The notes under the pieces are model-generated. The model saw only the letters and a list, made by a program, of their open reading frames with translations, ran no database searches and was not told where the DNA came from. Positions 34,258 to 42,240 of a stretch of 64,000 bases of DNA are shown one piece after another. The DNA is from Stagnihabitans sp043738565 (GTDB lineage: Bacteria > Pseudomonadota > Alphaproteobacteria > Rhodobacterales > Rhodobacteraceae): contig JAYUGA010000323.1 of NCBI GenBank assembly GCA_043738565.1, positions 32,809 through 96,808 on the forward strand, read 5' to 3'. How positions within the stretch are numbered: the first letter of the stretch is position 1; every line of letters begins with the position of its first letter. Made by a program: the position numbers and the translations under genes.

Positions 34258-35433
34258 TCAGGCTTGCTCGATGCACATGGCGACACCCATGCCGCCGCCG
34301 ATGCACAGGGTCGCCAGACCCTTTTTCGCGCCCTGCCGCCGCATCTGAAACAGCAGCGTGTTCAGCACGCGCGCGCCCGAGGCTCCAATCGGATGGCCAA
34401 TCGCAATCGCCCCGCCGTTGACGTTCACAATCGCCGGATCCCAGCCCATATCCTTGTTGACCGCACAGGCCTGCGCCGCGAACGCCTCGTTCGCCTCGAC
34501 CAGATCCAGATCAGCAACCTTCCAGCCCGCCTTCTCCAGCGCCTTGCGGCTGGCGTGGATCGGCCCGACGCCCATGATCGCCGGGTCCAGCCCCGCCGTC
34601 GCATAAGACGCGATCCGCGCCAAAGGCGTCAGCCCGCGCTTTTCCGCCTCTGCCGCCGACATCAGCAGCACCGCCGCCGCGCCATCGTTCAGCCCCGAGG
34701 CGTTGGCCGCCGTCACCGAGCCATCCTTGGCAAAGGCCGGGCGCAGCTTGGCCATCGATTCCAACGTGGCACCGTGGCGGATGTATTCATCGGCATCCAC
34801 CGTCACATCGCCCTTGCGGCCCTTGATCACAAAGGGCACGATCTCATCGGCAAAGCGCCCGGCCTTTTGCGCCGCTTCCGCCTTCAACTGGCTGGCCAGC
34901 GCAAACTGGTCTTGCATGTCGCGGCTGATCTGCCACTGGTTGGCGACGTTTTCCGCCGTCTGGCCCATGTGATAGTTGTTGAACGCATCCCACAACCCGT
35001 CGCGGATCATCGAATCGATGAAACTCATATCGCCCATCTTCTGCCCGGCCCGCAGATGCGCCACATGCGGCGACAGGCTCATGCTTTCCTGTCCGCCCGC
35101 CACGACAATCCCGGCATCGCCCAACTGGATATGCTGCGCCGCCAGCGCCACCGCCCGCAGACCCGAGCCGCAGACCTGATTGATCGACCAGGCCGAGGCT
35201 TCCTTGGGCAACCCTGCCTTGATATGGGCCTGCCGGGCCGGGTTCTGGCCCTGACCTGCGGTCAGAACCTGCCCCAGAATGGTTTCCGACACTTCGGCCT
35301 TGTCCACCCCGGCACGGGCCACGACCGCCTCGATCACCGCCGCGCCCAGATCATGCGCCGGGGTCGCGGCAAATGCGCCGTTGAAGCTGCCGACAGCGGT
35401 GCGTGCCGCCGATACGATCACAACATTGGTCAT
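34258..35433 (-). CDS. phbA: Acetyl-CoA acetyltransferase (beta-ketothiolase)
   Basis: A 391-residue thiolase with all three signatures: the acyl-enzyme cysteine in INQVCGSGLRAVALAAQHIQ, NVNGGAIAIGHPIGASGARV and the active-site CIGGGMG cysteine at the C-terminus. It condenses two acetyl-CoA to acetoacetyl-CoA, the first step of PHB synthesis with phbB. The start at 35433 (MTNVVIVSAARTAVG) fits the family; the frame is open upstream. Confidence 0.96.
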   Translation of the reverse strand: MTNVVIVSAARTAVGSFNGAFAATPAHDLGAAVIEAVVARAGVDKAEVSETILGQVLTAGQGQNPARQAHIKAGLPKEASAWSINQVCGSGLRAVALAAQHIQLGDAGIVVAGGQESMSLSPHVAHLRAGQKMGDMSFIDSMIRDGLWDAFNNYHMGQTAENVANQWQISRDMQDQFALASQLKAEAAQKAGRFADEIVPFVIKGRKGDVTVDADEYIRHGATLESMAKLRPAFAKDGSVTAANASGLNDGAAAVLLMSAAEAEKRGLTPLARIASYATAGLDPAIMGVGPIHASRKALEKAGWKVADLDLVEANEAFAAQACAVNKDMGWDPAIVNVNGGAIAIGHPIGASGARVLNTLLFQMRRQGAKKGLATLCIGGGMGVAMCIEQA

Positions 35434-35564
35434 GGTTCCTCGCCCTTTTCCTAGCCCTTCGCAACGGACCAGAGCCCGCCCTTGAAAGCATGCCCTAGGC
35501 GGGATGGGTTGCAAAAGCAAGATTTGGTTGGCCCTGCATGGCAGCTATGATGCCGCAGCGTAAG

Positions 35565-36446
35565 TCAGCCGGTTTTGGCCAGCGCCGCAGTGACCCAGGC
35601 CGGCTTGACCGTGGGCGCCCCGAACAGAAAGCCCTGCTGGCAATCGACCCCCAGTTTGCGCAGGCATTCCGCCTCCTCCGCCGTCTCGACCGCTTCGGCG
35701 ACCGTGAACATCTCGAAATGCTTGCCGATCGCCAACAAAGCCTTGGTCAGCGCCTGATTGTCCGGGTCGCGGTGGATGTTGCGCACAAACTGGCCGTCGA
35801 TCTTGACGATGTCGAACAGGAAATCCTTGAAATAACGGATCGCCGTATAGCCCGCGCCGAAATCGTCCATCGCGAAGGCCACGCCCTTGCGTTGCAGATC
35901 GTCCATCAGGTTGATCACCAGTTCCGGCACCAGCATGGCCGAGCTTTCGGTAATCTCCAAGATCAGCCGTTCGCCCACCGTCACCCCCAGATCCAGCCCC
36001 TTCTTCAAGGTCCGCACCCAGCGCGGATAGCCGATGGAGCGCGCCGACATATTGATGGAAATCCGCAGTTCGGGATGCCTGGCGAGGGTGGTCAGCCCCA
36101 TTTCCAGCGCGGCACAGTCAATCTCGCGCCCCAGTTCATGCGCCTCGACAGCACCCATGAAATCCTTGGCCGGAATGACCCGGCCATTGGGTTCCAAAAC
36201 CCGCATCAGCCCCTCGTGAAACGCAATCCGGCCCGGGTCGCGCGACAGCACCACCGGCTGATAGGCCAGCCGCAAGCGCCGCGTCCGGACCGCATCCGCC
36301 ACCATCGTCATGGTCAGCCGGTCCTGTTCCGAAACCGCCACCCCCAGCGGGCTGGACAGGCCGGGGCTGGACTGGCCCGGTTTGGACTGGGCTGGTCTGG
36401 GCTGTTCTGGCCCGGCCCCGGTTGGCTGTGATGGCGGTGGCGGCAT
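35565..36446 (-). CDS. EAL-domain cyclic-di-GMP phosphodiesterase
   Basis: A 293-residue protein with a Pro/Gln/Ser-rich N-terminal tail (about residues 5-40), then an EAL domain from residue 50. The metal and catalytic positions look present: FHEGLMR (EAL variant EGL), INMSAR, ILEITESS, MDDFGAGYT, VKIDGQFV, VAEAVET and CQQGFLFG. It should hydrolyse c-di-GMP to pGpG. There is no GGDEF domain or membrane segment. The N-terminal tail is coded by a short-period repetitive stretch rich in CTGG on the plus strand. Confidence 0.88.
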   Translation of the reverse strand: MPPPPSQPTGAGPEQPRPAQSKPGQSSPGLSSPLGVAVSEQDRLTMTMVADAVRTRRLRLAYQPVVLSRDPGRIAFHEGLMRVLEPNGRVIPAKDFMGAVEAHELGREIDCAALEMGLTTLARHPELRISINMSARSIGYPRWVRTLKKGLDLGVTVGERLILEITESSAMLVPELVINLMDDLQRKGVAFAMDDFGAGYTAIRYFKDFLFDIVKIDGQFVRNIHRDPDNQALTKALLAIGKHFEMFTVAEAVETAEEAECLRKLGVDCQQGFLFGAPTVKPAWVTAALAKTG

Positions 36447-36552
36447 GGCCGATCCTCTTGCCCGTTCTGATCGACAATGTGACGCCACAACGGTAAAGGA
36501 GCGGTGAATATTCGGATTTTTTCCAATTTCGCCGCCGCCAGAAAGGTGCCGC

Positions 36553-37131
36553 ATGGACCAAGCCCGTTGCCCGTGGTGCGGCACTGATCCGCTCTATGTC
36601 AGCTATCATGACACCGAATGGGGCGTGCCGGAATGGGACAGCCGCAGCCTGTGGGAAAAGCTGATCCTCGATGGCTTTCAGGCTGGCCTTTCGTGGATTA
36701 TCATCTTGAGAAAGCGCGATAATTTCCGCGCGGCCTTTGCGGGCTTCAACCCCGAGGTCATCGCCGCCTGGGGCGAAGCCGAGGTGTTGCGCCTCCTCAC
36801 CGACCCCGGCATCATCCGTCACCGTGGCAAGATCGAAGGCACGATCAAAAACGCCCGTGCCTGGCTGGCCATTCAGGAACGCCAAAACTTTTCCGACTTT
36901 TTATGGAGCCATCTCGCCGACACCACCCAACAGAACCGCTTCACCCTTGGCCAGATCCCGACCGAAACCCCGACCTCACAGGCCATGACCAAAGCGCTGA
37001 AAAAGGCCGGGTTCACCTTTGTCGGCCCGACGATCACCTACGCCTTCATGCAGGCCACCGGCATGGTCAACGACCATATCGTGACCTGCCCCCGTCACGA
37101 CCAAGTCGCAAGGCTTGCGCGGCGGCCCTGA
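36553..37131 (+). CDS. tag: DNA-3-methyladenine glycosylase I
   Basis: A 192-residue Tag enzyme with the N-terminal zinc ligands in CPWCGTDPLYVSYHDTEWG, the QAGLSWIIILRKRDNF active-site block and the C-terminal zinc region HIVTCPRHDQ. It removes 3-methyladenine from alkylated DNA. This is the last core gene before the accessory region to the right. Confidence 0.95.
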   Translation: MDQARCPWCGTDPLYVSYHDTEWGVPEWDSRSLWEKLILDGFQAGLSWIIILRKRDNFRAAFAGFNPEVIAAWGEAEVLRLLTDPGIIRHRGKIEGTIKNARAWLAIQERQNFSDFLWSHLADTTQQNRFTLGQIPTETPTSQAMTKALKKAGFTFVGPTITYAFMQATGMVNDHIVTCPRHDQVARLARRP

Positions 37132-37300
37132 TCCAGAAGCCTGCGATAAATGCCGGGACTAAACACCTAGATAACCGCGTCGGCCCACCGGGAAGTGTCG
37201 CACGCGGGGAGCGCCCACAGCAGGGGGCGCGGGCTCCCCTGGAGACTGAGCCTGTCACCAACCGACCGCTGCCGCAGGCGGTCTGGACTGGTGACGCGAG

Positions 37301-37562
37301 ATGAACGGCCACAACATTGACGAGCTTGCCGCCGCCGTGGCGGTGAAGGTTATTGAAGCCCTCTCCCGGGGGCGGCTGCCGATCACGCCCGAATACCTGT
37401 CTGCCGATCAGGTGGCACAGATGGCGGGCTTTTTCGCCGAAGTGGCTTGAAGCCCGCCGGGCTGACCGCTCCGGCCCCCCTTACATCAAGATTGGGCACA
37501 ATGTCCGCTACCGCACCGCTGACGTGCGCGCCTTCATGGAAGCGGGCGAGGTGACGGAATGA
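37301..37562 (+). pseudogene. Frameshifted HTH / AlpA-excisionase-like DNA-binding protein
   Basis: The first frame (ATG at 37301) reads MNGHNIDELAAAVAVKVIEA and then EYLSADQVAQMAGF before ending FAEVA at 37450. The next frame continues as SPKWLEARRAGPPYIKIGHN-like sequence ending RTADVRAFMEAGEV to a stop at 37562, so the full HTH domain needs removal of one T in a run of five at about 37429-37433. The domain (SxxQVAxMxGxSxKWLE...GPPYxKIGxxVRY) is an excisionase/AlpA-type regulator. It could be decay, an assembly error, or slippage. It abuts the primase-like gene by an ATGA overlap. Confidence 0.7.
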
Positions 37563-38683
37563 GCGGGGGCGAAATGGAAAGCGTCCCCCGCCGGGAAACG
37601 GGGAGCGCTCTGGAGAACTGCGGTGACAGTGACCCTTGCCGGATCAACTCCATTATAGCGGGGATTGACGGGGCGGGCGATGTAAATTGCTTGTTGCCGT
37701 CCAAGGATGTGGTGCGTGACGCGCTCCGGCTGATCCACCCCGAAGGCCCGTGGCACGTCAGCGCCAAGCGGGCGAAGGGCTTCACCGGGGCCGTGTTTGC
37801 GCCTGACGCAGACGGTGGCGCGGCGGGTTGGGCGGTTGCCCAGAACCGGGAGTTGAACACCTATGTGTCGCTGGCCGCGCTCCGGGCGGGCTGGAACGGC
37901 GACAAGGCGACCAAGGCTGACGTGGGCAGCGTCGGGTGGCTGTGGGTGGACCTTGAGCCCCGGCCCAGGGAGGACGTTGAGGCAGAGCGGGCGCGCATCC
38001 TTGCGCTGCTGACCGACAACCTGCCCAAGGGCGTCCCGCCGCCCTCTGTCATCATCGACAGAGGGCGCGGCTTCTGGGGGCTCTTGCGGCTGTCGCAGCC
38101 CGTGGTGATGCCGCCCGCCGGGGATGATGGCTGGGACGCGGCGCGAGCGTCGGTGGAGGACCGGAACCGGGCGCTTGAGTCGGCCTTCGGGGCCGATGCC
38201 TGCCACAACATTGAACGCATCTGCCGCCTTCCGGGGACGGTGAACCGCAAGCCGGGCGGGCGCTTAGCGCGTGTCGTGGCGTCGGATGCGTCGGTGCATG
38301 ACCTGCTGTCCTTCCCCCCGGCGCCTGACCCGAAGGCGGGCGGAGCGGCGGCAATGGCAGGCGGTGGCAGCCCGGCAGCGCCCGGGCCTGTGGGGCGGCT
38401 GAACAGCCTTGACGACCTCCGGGGCGTGTCCGACAAGGCCAAGGCCTTGATCGTGCAGGGGCTGGACCCCGACAACCCGGGGAAGTGGGTGGCTGACCGC
38501 TCCAACCGCGCCGCCGCCGTTGCCGCCGCGAATGCTCTGGCCTTGGCGCGCGGCTTCAACGATGTGTTCACGCCCGCCGCATGGGTCACCACCGACATTG
38601 CCACCACGCCCGGCGGCTTGCACACCGACACCCTCGTGGACGGTGATTTCAGCACCGTGCGCGGCATCTGGCCGGGGAAGTGA
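37559..38683 (+). CDS. Truncated phage/ICE-type primase, N-terminal RepB-primase-like part only
   Basis: A 374-residue protein. It carries the features of the archaeo-eukaryotic-like primase of mobile elements: NTYVSLAALR, LWVDLEPRP, PPPSVIIDRGRGFWGLLRL and the CRLPGTVNRKPGGR motif. The region VSDKAKALIVQGLDPDNPGK normally leads into a helicase domain, but the protein ends soon after, so the helicase is missing. It belongs to the decayed left element and probably cannot replicate it. It is coupled to the frameshifted HTH gene. Confidence 0.68.
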   Translation: MSGGEMESVPRRETGSALENCGDSDPCRINSIIAGIDGAGDVNCLLPSKDVVRDALRLIHPEGPWHVSAKRAKGFTGAVFAPDADGGAAGWAVAQNRELNTYVSLAALRAGWNGDKATKADVGSVGWLWVDLEPRPREDVEAERARILALLTDNLPKGVPPPSVIIDRGRGFWGLLRLSQPVVMPPAGDDGWDAARASVEDRNRALESAFGADACHNIERICRLPGTVNRKPGGRLARVVASDASVHDLLSFPPAPDPKAGGAAAMAGGGSPAAPGPVGRLNSLDDLRGVSDKAKALIVQGLDPDNPGKWVADRSNRAAAVAAANALALARGFNDVFTPAAWVTTDIATTPGGLHTDTLVDGDFSTVRGIWPGK

Positions 38684-39470
38684 CCCCGTGACCCCGCAGG
38701 AGTTGATTGCCGGTTACGACATCCTCTTTGGTGCCCCGCTCCGGCTGGCCCATGCGGCGGTGCTGACCTACGTCGCAGAGGTGGAGCCCGATGGCTGGCC
38801 TTCGGTCCCGACCCTCTGGCGGTTCAGCCGCTGCTACGGTGTTGATGTTGGGCAGTTGTCGGCCCTGTGCGGCGTCCTGACCTGCAAGATCGGGCGCAAG
38901 ACGGTGTTCTGCGCCAGCCGCCGCGCCCCGGCCCATGTTTGGATGACCCCGCCCGTGAAGTTCGGTCGCAAGGTCTTGGCGGCTTACGGCTTCCATGCGA
39001 CCGCAGCGGAGCTTTCCGCCCGCGACCGCGCGATGGTCCACTGACAAAATCGGCCCGGCTGTCACGCCGGGCCGGGTTTGGTTTCCCTGCATCACAATGT
39101 CGGGTGAAGCGCCGGGCACCTTTCCCAAACGCGGGCGGAGGTCCTCTTTGGTCAGGGCGTCCAGCGCATCGGTGGCGGCACGCAGGCGCTTCAACTCCGC
39201 ATCATCTGCATCACTCTCGAACCAGTCCAGCATGTAGCCCAAGCCGCCGCAAATCGTTGCGAGCAATTCGGCACGGCTCAGCGCGGGCGTTTCACCCTCC
39301 CACTGTTCCACCGCCAGCGCCGCAAGGTCGGTCAACACCATCGCCGGAATGTCGGCATTGATGTTGCCGGGGCAGTCCGCTTTCTGAATCTCCACCGAAG
39401 CAAGGCGAAGGTCAGCGGCAAGGGCGGGAATGTCGGTCTGAAAATACCAGACATCATCATCGTCATTCAT
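38649..39470 (-). CDS. Hypothetical protein; N-terminal part probably real, C-terminal part antisense
   Basis: The ATG at 39470 has a GGGAG ribosome-binding site. The first 120-140 residues look like a real acidic protein (MNDDDDVWYFQTDIPALAAD, YMLDWFESDADDAELKRLRA). The remaining 130 residues read antisense to the plus-strand gene at 38688-39044 and through its terminator; their composition is unlike the start. I suspect that the original stop was lost or the gene was truncated by fusion to the neighbouring DNA. No domain recognised. Confidence 0.42.
   Translation of the reverse strand: MNDDDDVWYFQTDIPALAADLRLASVEIQKADCPGNINADIPAMVLTDLAALAVEQWEGETPALSRAELLATICGGLGYMLDWFESDADDAELKRLRAATDALDALTKEDLRPRLGKVPGASPDIVMQGNQTRPGVTAGPILSVDHRAVAGGKLRCGRMEAVSRQDLATELHGRGHPNMGRGAAAGAEHRLAPDLAGQDAAQGRQLPNINTVAAAEPPEGRDRRPAIGLHLCDVGQHRRMGQPERGTKEDVVTGNQLLRGHGVTSPARCRARC
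38688..39044 (+). CDS. Hypothetical protein of the left element
   Basis: A 118-residue protein starting at a GTG four bases after the primase-like stop. It has an aromatic, cysteine-containing sequence (WPSVPTLWRFSRCYGVDVGQ, LCGVLTCKIGRK) and no recognised domain. It ends just before a strong intrinsic terminator, which supports it as the last gene of the plus-strand unit that starts at 37301. A long minus-strand frame lies opposite. Confidence 0.5.
   Translation: MTPQELIAGYDILFGAPLRLAHAAVLTYVAEVEPDGWPSVPTLWRFSRCYGVDVGQLSALCGVLTCKIGRKTVFCASRRAPAHVWMTPPVKFGRKVLAAYGFHATAAELSARDRAMVH
39051..39084 (+). terminator. Rho-independent terminator of the left plus-strand unit
   Basis: CGGCCCGGC (39051-39059), a 6-nt loop and GCCGGGCCG (39066-39074) form a perfect 9-bp stem followed by GGTTTGGTTT. 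It is 7 bp after the stop at 39044. Confidence 0.75.
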
Positions 39471-39530
39471 TGTCGTTCTCCCTGATTTGGGGGTGACGCC
39501 GCCCGACACTGCGCCGGTCGGCGCAGGGGG

Positions 39531-39833
39531 TCAGTTGGCCTTCATCTTCAGCACGAAGGGCCGCGCATTTGTATCCAAGAACAGACACCTGTTAGCCTGC
39601 AACGCCCTCGTCAGCACATCGGCGGCAGGCTGGATCATCGCAAGCAATTCACGATTCACGAGACGGTCGTGCCTGCCAAGGTAGAGGTGGACCTTCAAGA
39701 CCCGGTTGCCTTCGGCGTCCTTGGGCTTGGTGATGTAAAGCGATCCAAACCCGCTGACGTGCCTGCGGACCATCTCAAGGGGCCGTGCAGCATCTACCGC
39801 CTCCTCAAGGGAAGGCGTCTTGTAAACAGTCAT
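39531..39833 (-). CDS. Hypothetical protein, 100 aa
   Basis: A 100-residue protein (MTVYKTPSLEEAVDAARPLE, then HVSGFGSLYITKPKDAEGNR and KVHLYLGRHDRL) with an AAGGGG ribosome-binding site before the ATG at 39833. I recognise no domain. It is on the minus strand 60 bases upstream of the 39470 gene and may be its operon partner. About 290 bp of sequence to the right (39834-40125) holds no gene that I can support. Confidence 0.5.
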   Translation of the reverse strand: MTVYKTPSLEEAVDAARPLEMVRRHVSGFGSLYITKPKDAEGNRVLKVHLYLGRHDRLVNRELLAMIQPAADVLTRALQANRCLFLDTNARPFVLKMKAN

Positions 39834-40125
39834 GTGTGCCCCTTTCAGGGATAGGGCACTGGCAGTCCGGGGGATTTCATCCGACCAACAGACACCAGCA
39901 CCGAGTTTAGGTGGAGGTCTCATTCTGGTCGGCTTCCTATCTAGGTCTCTGGCGGTCAGATGCCGCCCTAGCCGTCAGGTTTAAGGGGGAGTGGCCCCGC
40001 GCCGGTGAATCGTCTCTGTGCATTTACAGACATAGGCAGAAGTGCGGATGCACGACCAGTTGCCGATCACACAACTGATGTAGCCGTGCTGCGGGCTCCG
40101 ATCCAGCAATTTTTGACCCTTTGAT

Positions 40126-40292
40126 GCCGCGCGCCCACTGGACAGCTCCCGGTGTGGCTTGCGCTCCTGCTGCCGTTCTACTGGGTCCTGCACAACGTCG
40201 CGCTGGTGCTGGCCCTGTCCGACCTCGTGCGCGACCCCGCCCACTGGCGAAAGACCGACCACGGCGCGGCGGTGCGCGCTCAGGCGGCTTGA
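40126..40292 (+). pseudogene. 3' remnant of a family-2 glycosyltransferase
   Basis: The frame reads QLPVWLALLLPFYWVLHNVA then LSDLVRDPAHWRKTDHGAAV and a stop at 40292, with a stop also just upstream of the fragment. The PFYWVLHxxA...LxRDPxHWxKTxHG pattern is the C-terminal transmembrane and tail segment of processive GT2 enzymes. Only about 55 codons survive, so it is a scar of a larger gene that was interrupted by the element or lost by deletion. Confidence 0.6.
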
Positions 40293-40294
40293 GA

Positions 40295-40579
40295 TCATGG
40301 GTAGCGCGAGGGGCAGATTTTGTGGCAAACGACAAGGAATACACAAGTAGAAGAATCAATGAAGCGACTGACGGCGATAGAGTCATTTTGCGGGGCCGCT
40401 GCAACCCAATACTCAATTCTTGGTGGGCCAGCGAACATTCCGAAGGGGCGGAGCGTTGCATGATTGTTAAGGGCAACAAGGCAGCGCGCACCTGCCAACA
40501 GCGTCTCTGCCAGAGCGTTGCCGCCCTTGTCATACTTCTTCTTGGCGACCGAGAAGGCAGCGGCGATGTCGGTCAGCAT
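40295..40579 (-). pseudogene. Possible remnant of a small phage/element gene
   Basis: On the minus strand an ATG at 40579 begins MLTDIAAAFSVAKKKYDKGG, which looks like a real coding start, and the preceding frame ends ...RNQRLKAGGAEC with its stop overlapping that ATG. The rest of the frame (from residue 40 or so) is less convincing. It appears to be a partly erased pair of overlapping small genes at the edge of the decayed left element. Confidence 0.3.
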
Positions 40580-40710
40580 TCGGCACCGCCCGCCTTCAGC
40601 CGCTGATTTCGCAGTGCGAGAACATCATCATGAAGCGCCAAAGTCCGTTCCCCCACACAACCAGAATGTGGAGGGGATACAGCAGGTTGGAGGGGATGTG
40701 AAGGAAGGGT

Positions 40711-40767
40711 TGGCGATCCCGGGACGACTCGAACGCCCAACATCCTGATTAGAAGGTCCTTGCTCTA
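40711..40767 (-). pseudogene. 3' half of a split tRNA-Arg(UCU) gene (attL side)
   Basis: Read on the minus strand: anticodon loop CTTCTAA, then TCAGGATGTT, a T-stem/loop GGGCGTTCGAGTCGTCC, acceptor CGGGATC, discriminator G and encoded CCA (40711-40713). No D-arm or 5' acceptor precedes the loop; element DNA stands there instead. Joined at the direct repeat to the 5' half at 55852-55893 it gives exactly 77 nt, the length of the intact tRNA at 40837. The joined anticodon stem does not pair well, so the copies have drifted or the halves differ in origin. Confidence 0.68.
40746..40767 (+). other. attL direct repeat of the 15-kb element
   Basis: TGATTAGAAGGTCCTTGCTC followed by TA; identical to 55852-55873 except T for G at position 15. 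Both copies cover the anticodon loop of the split tRNA, a usual target of tyrosine recombinases. The integrase gene lies next to the other copy. Confidence 0.72.
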
Positions 40768-40817
40768 GGAACCTAACCGCTTAGTTTCTAAGCGATTTCC
40801 GCCACGTATTTTGACAC

Positions 40818-40839
40818 TATGCAATTGCGATGCAATTGG
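40818..40839 (+). repeat. TATGCAATTG motif pair, left end
   Basis: TATGCAATTG, two bases, then ATGCAATTGG. Similar doublets occur at 51201-51226 (TATGCAATTG ... ATGCAATCAG) and 55739-55766 (TATGCAATC ... TATGCAATTG). The three sites lie at both ends of the element and upstream of its central region and are A/T-rich islands in GC-rich DNA; candidate integrase arm sites or regulator sites. This copy reaches into the CCA end of the tRNA gene. Confidence 0.5.
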
Positions 40840-40913
40840 CGACCCCTGCACGACTCGAACGTGCGACATTCCGCTTAGAAGGCGGATGCTCTATCCAGCT
40901 GAGCTAAGGGGCC
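40837..40913 (-). tRNA. tRNA-Arg (anticodon TCT), intact, inside the element
   Basis: A complete 77-nt tRNA with encoded CCA on the minus strand: acceptor GGCCCCT pairing with AGGGGTC, D-arm GCTC...GAGC, anticodon stem TCCGC/GCGGA with loop CTTCTAA (anticodon TCT), T-arm GCACG TTCGAGT CGTGC. All stems pair. It lies 70 bp inside attL of an element that splits another tRNA-Arg(UCU), so it may replace the disrupted host copy. Confidence 0.9.
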
Positions 40914-41151
40914 ACGCGAACGCGTGTAGCGTCTGGCGCTGGTCTGTGCAAGATGCCGCAACACTGCGTTTAAACGCTCTCACTGGAAACAACCCCACCT
41001 TTGGCAACTGATTGTTTCCAGTTCGCCCGTTTATCCGAGCAGCCGAGATCGCTAGGTTGGCCGAACAATGACCCAGCACCTTGCACCCCTCAGTCATCTC
41101 CCCCAACCCGCGCGGCAATGAGGCCGCGCTGGGATAACCCAGGAGACTGAC

Positions 41152-41385
41152 ATGACCGACAAGACTGACTTCCACGCCCTCCTCGCGCTGGCCATCAACT
41201 TCGACCATGAATGTGTACTCGAACTCGCCTGCCACTCCAACAGTGGCTTCTCGCTCGCAGGCGAAGAGATCACGGAGCCCGACCTGATGCTGGTCGCGCG
41301 CAACAGCGACGCTCTGACCGGCCAGCTCAAGTGGATCATCAAGCGCACGACGGAGATGCTCGCGCACGTCGAACGCACCGCCTGA
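41152..41385 (+). CDS. Hypothetical small protein of the element
   Basis: A 77-residue protein beginning MTDKTDFHALLALAINFDHE with a good AGGAG ribosome-binding site and a strong intrinsic terminator six bases after its stop, so it is a complete single-gene unit. It contains ACHSNSGFSLAGEEITEPDL and a C-terminal helix (LTGQLKWIIKRTTEML). Not recognised. It is the leftmost protein gene of the element and the one next to the tRNA, a position where cargo genes of such islands often lie. Confidence 0.62.
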   Translation: MTDKTDFHALLALAINFDHECVLELACHSNSGFSLAGEEITEPDLMLVARNSDALTGQLKWIIKRTTEMLAHVERTA

Positions 41386-41390
41386 CGACA

Positions 41391-41416
41391 ATGGGCGGGT
41401 CGCAGGACCCGCCCAT
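41391..41416 (+). terminator. Rho-independent terminator after the 77-aa gene
   Basis: ATGGGCGGGTC-GCAG-GACCCGCCCAT is a perfect 11-bp stem with a 4-nt loop, followed by CTTCATAT. It lies six bases past the stop at 41385. Confidence 0.75.
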
Positions 41417-41433
41417 CTTCATATCCGGCTGAG

Positions 41434-41469
41434 GATAACGCCCGCGGCCTCACGGTTGCGGGCGTTATC
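41434..41469. terminator. Bidirectional terminator between the 77-aa gene and the GIY-YIG gene
   Basis: GATAACGCCCGC and GCGGGCGTTATC form a perfect 12-bp stem around a 12-nt loop. On the minus strand it begins right at the stop of the GIY-YIG gene, and on the plus strand it backs up the previous terminator; it insulates the convergent units. Confidence 0.7.
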
Positions 41470-42221
41470 TATTCCTCGACGTCGCTGCTTTCTTCTGGGC
41501 CAACTGGCACTGTCTTGTCGCCCCCAAGGGCCAAGTATCTTTGATCAGCCAGCCATTGCAGGCGTTTTGCTTGTGTCAGCAGAACGCGGCGAAGTCCCCC
41601 CTCGCCGCCGTCAATCTTTCGCTCCGCTATGCCTTGACTGAGTCGAGATATAACCATCGCTCGTCTGGAAATGCGAAAGTCGGGGTGCGCCCGAATCTCA
41701 ATGACCGCGTCAGAAACGATGCGCCCTTTGAACGATGCAGGCTCCGTCACAACCATTTTTGGGGCTGGTGGGTCTTTCTCGTTCAGGATGGCCTTGAACC
41801 TGCTTTCGGCAATCAATTTCTGATGGATCAGGTATTCTAGCGCATTAAGATGCTTTTCCGCGATTTCATACTCAAGCGGCTTCTTCTTTGCCGTGACCCC
41901 TTTGAATTGCGGGAGCGGCCATATTTGAATATCTTTGACTTCGAGTGGATCAAGGACTGACTTTGCCACAGCGTCCGTCCGCTGGCCCGTCAGATGCCGC
42001 CCTACACGCCCGCTCACACTTTCCTTCGTCTGCCCGACGTAAATGGGTTCGCCGTCGTAATCGAAGAAGGCGTAAACCCCCCAAGTGAAACTGCCAATTC
42101 GGTTTGTCAGACCCGTGACAGGATCGACAAAGTCGCTGCGCATGAATTTTCCCAAACTGGAACGCAGTTCATCAGTTTCAAAGGGCGGTGTTTTAGTGTC
42201 GAAGGCATTCCGGTCTGTCAT
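41469..42221 (-). CDS. GIY-YIG nuclease, probable restriction endonuclease partner of the adjacent methyltransferase
   Basis: A 250-residue protein with a GIY-YIG core: GVYAFFDYDGEPIYVGQT (GVY at 48-50, YVG at 61-63), then an Arg-containing helix SVSGRVGRHL (residues 69-77). The rest has a basic middle region and ends in an acidic tail (PVGPEESSDVEE). It starts 19 bp after the stop of the C5 methyltransferase gene, in the same direction, which is the usual restriction-modification layout. A housekeeping GIY-YIG role is less likely in this context. Recognition site unknown. Confidence 0.68.
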   Translation of the reverse strand: MTDRNAFDTKTPPFETDELRSSLGKFMRSDFVDPVTGLTNRIGSFTWGVYAFFDYDGEPIYVGQTKESVSGRVGRHLTGQRTDAVAKSVLDPLEVKDIQIWPLPQFKGVTAKKKPLEYEIAEKHLNALEYLIHQKLIAESRFKAILNEKDPPAPKMVVTEPASFKGRIVSDAVIEIRAHPDFRISRRAMVISRLSQGIAERKIDGGEGGLRRVLLTQAKRLQWLADQRYLALGGDKTVPVGPEESSDVEE

Positions 42222-42240
42222 GACCGGAGGTTACTAGAAG

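Noticed and set aside
36360..36430. Low-complexity CTGG-rich tract as a regulatory repeat
   Set aside because: It encodes the Pro/Ser/Gln-rich N-terminal tail of the EAL protein in frame, so it is explained as coding low complexity.
40711..40767. A second functional tRNA at the left repeat
   Set aside because: There is no 5' acceptor strand or D-arm upstream of the anticodon loop that would pair with the 3' half.
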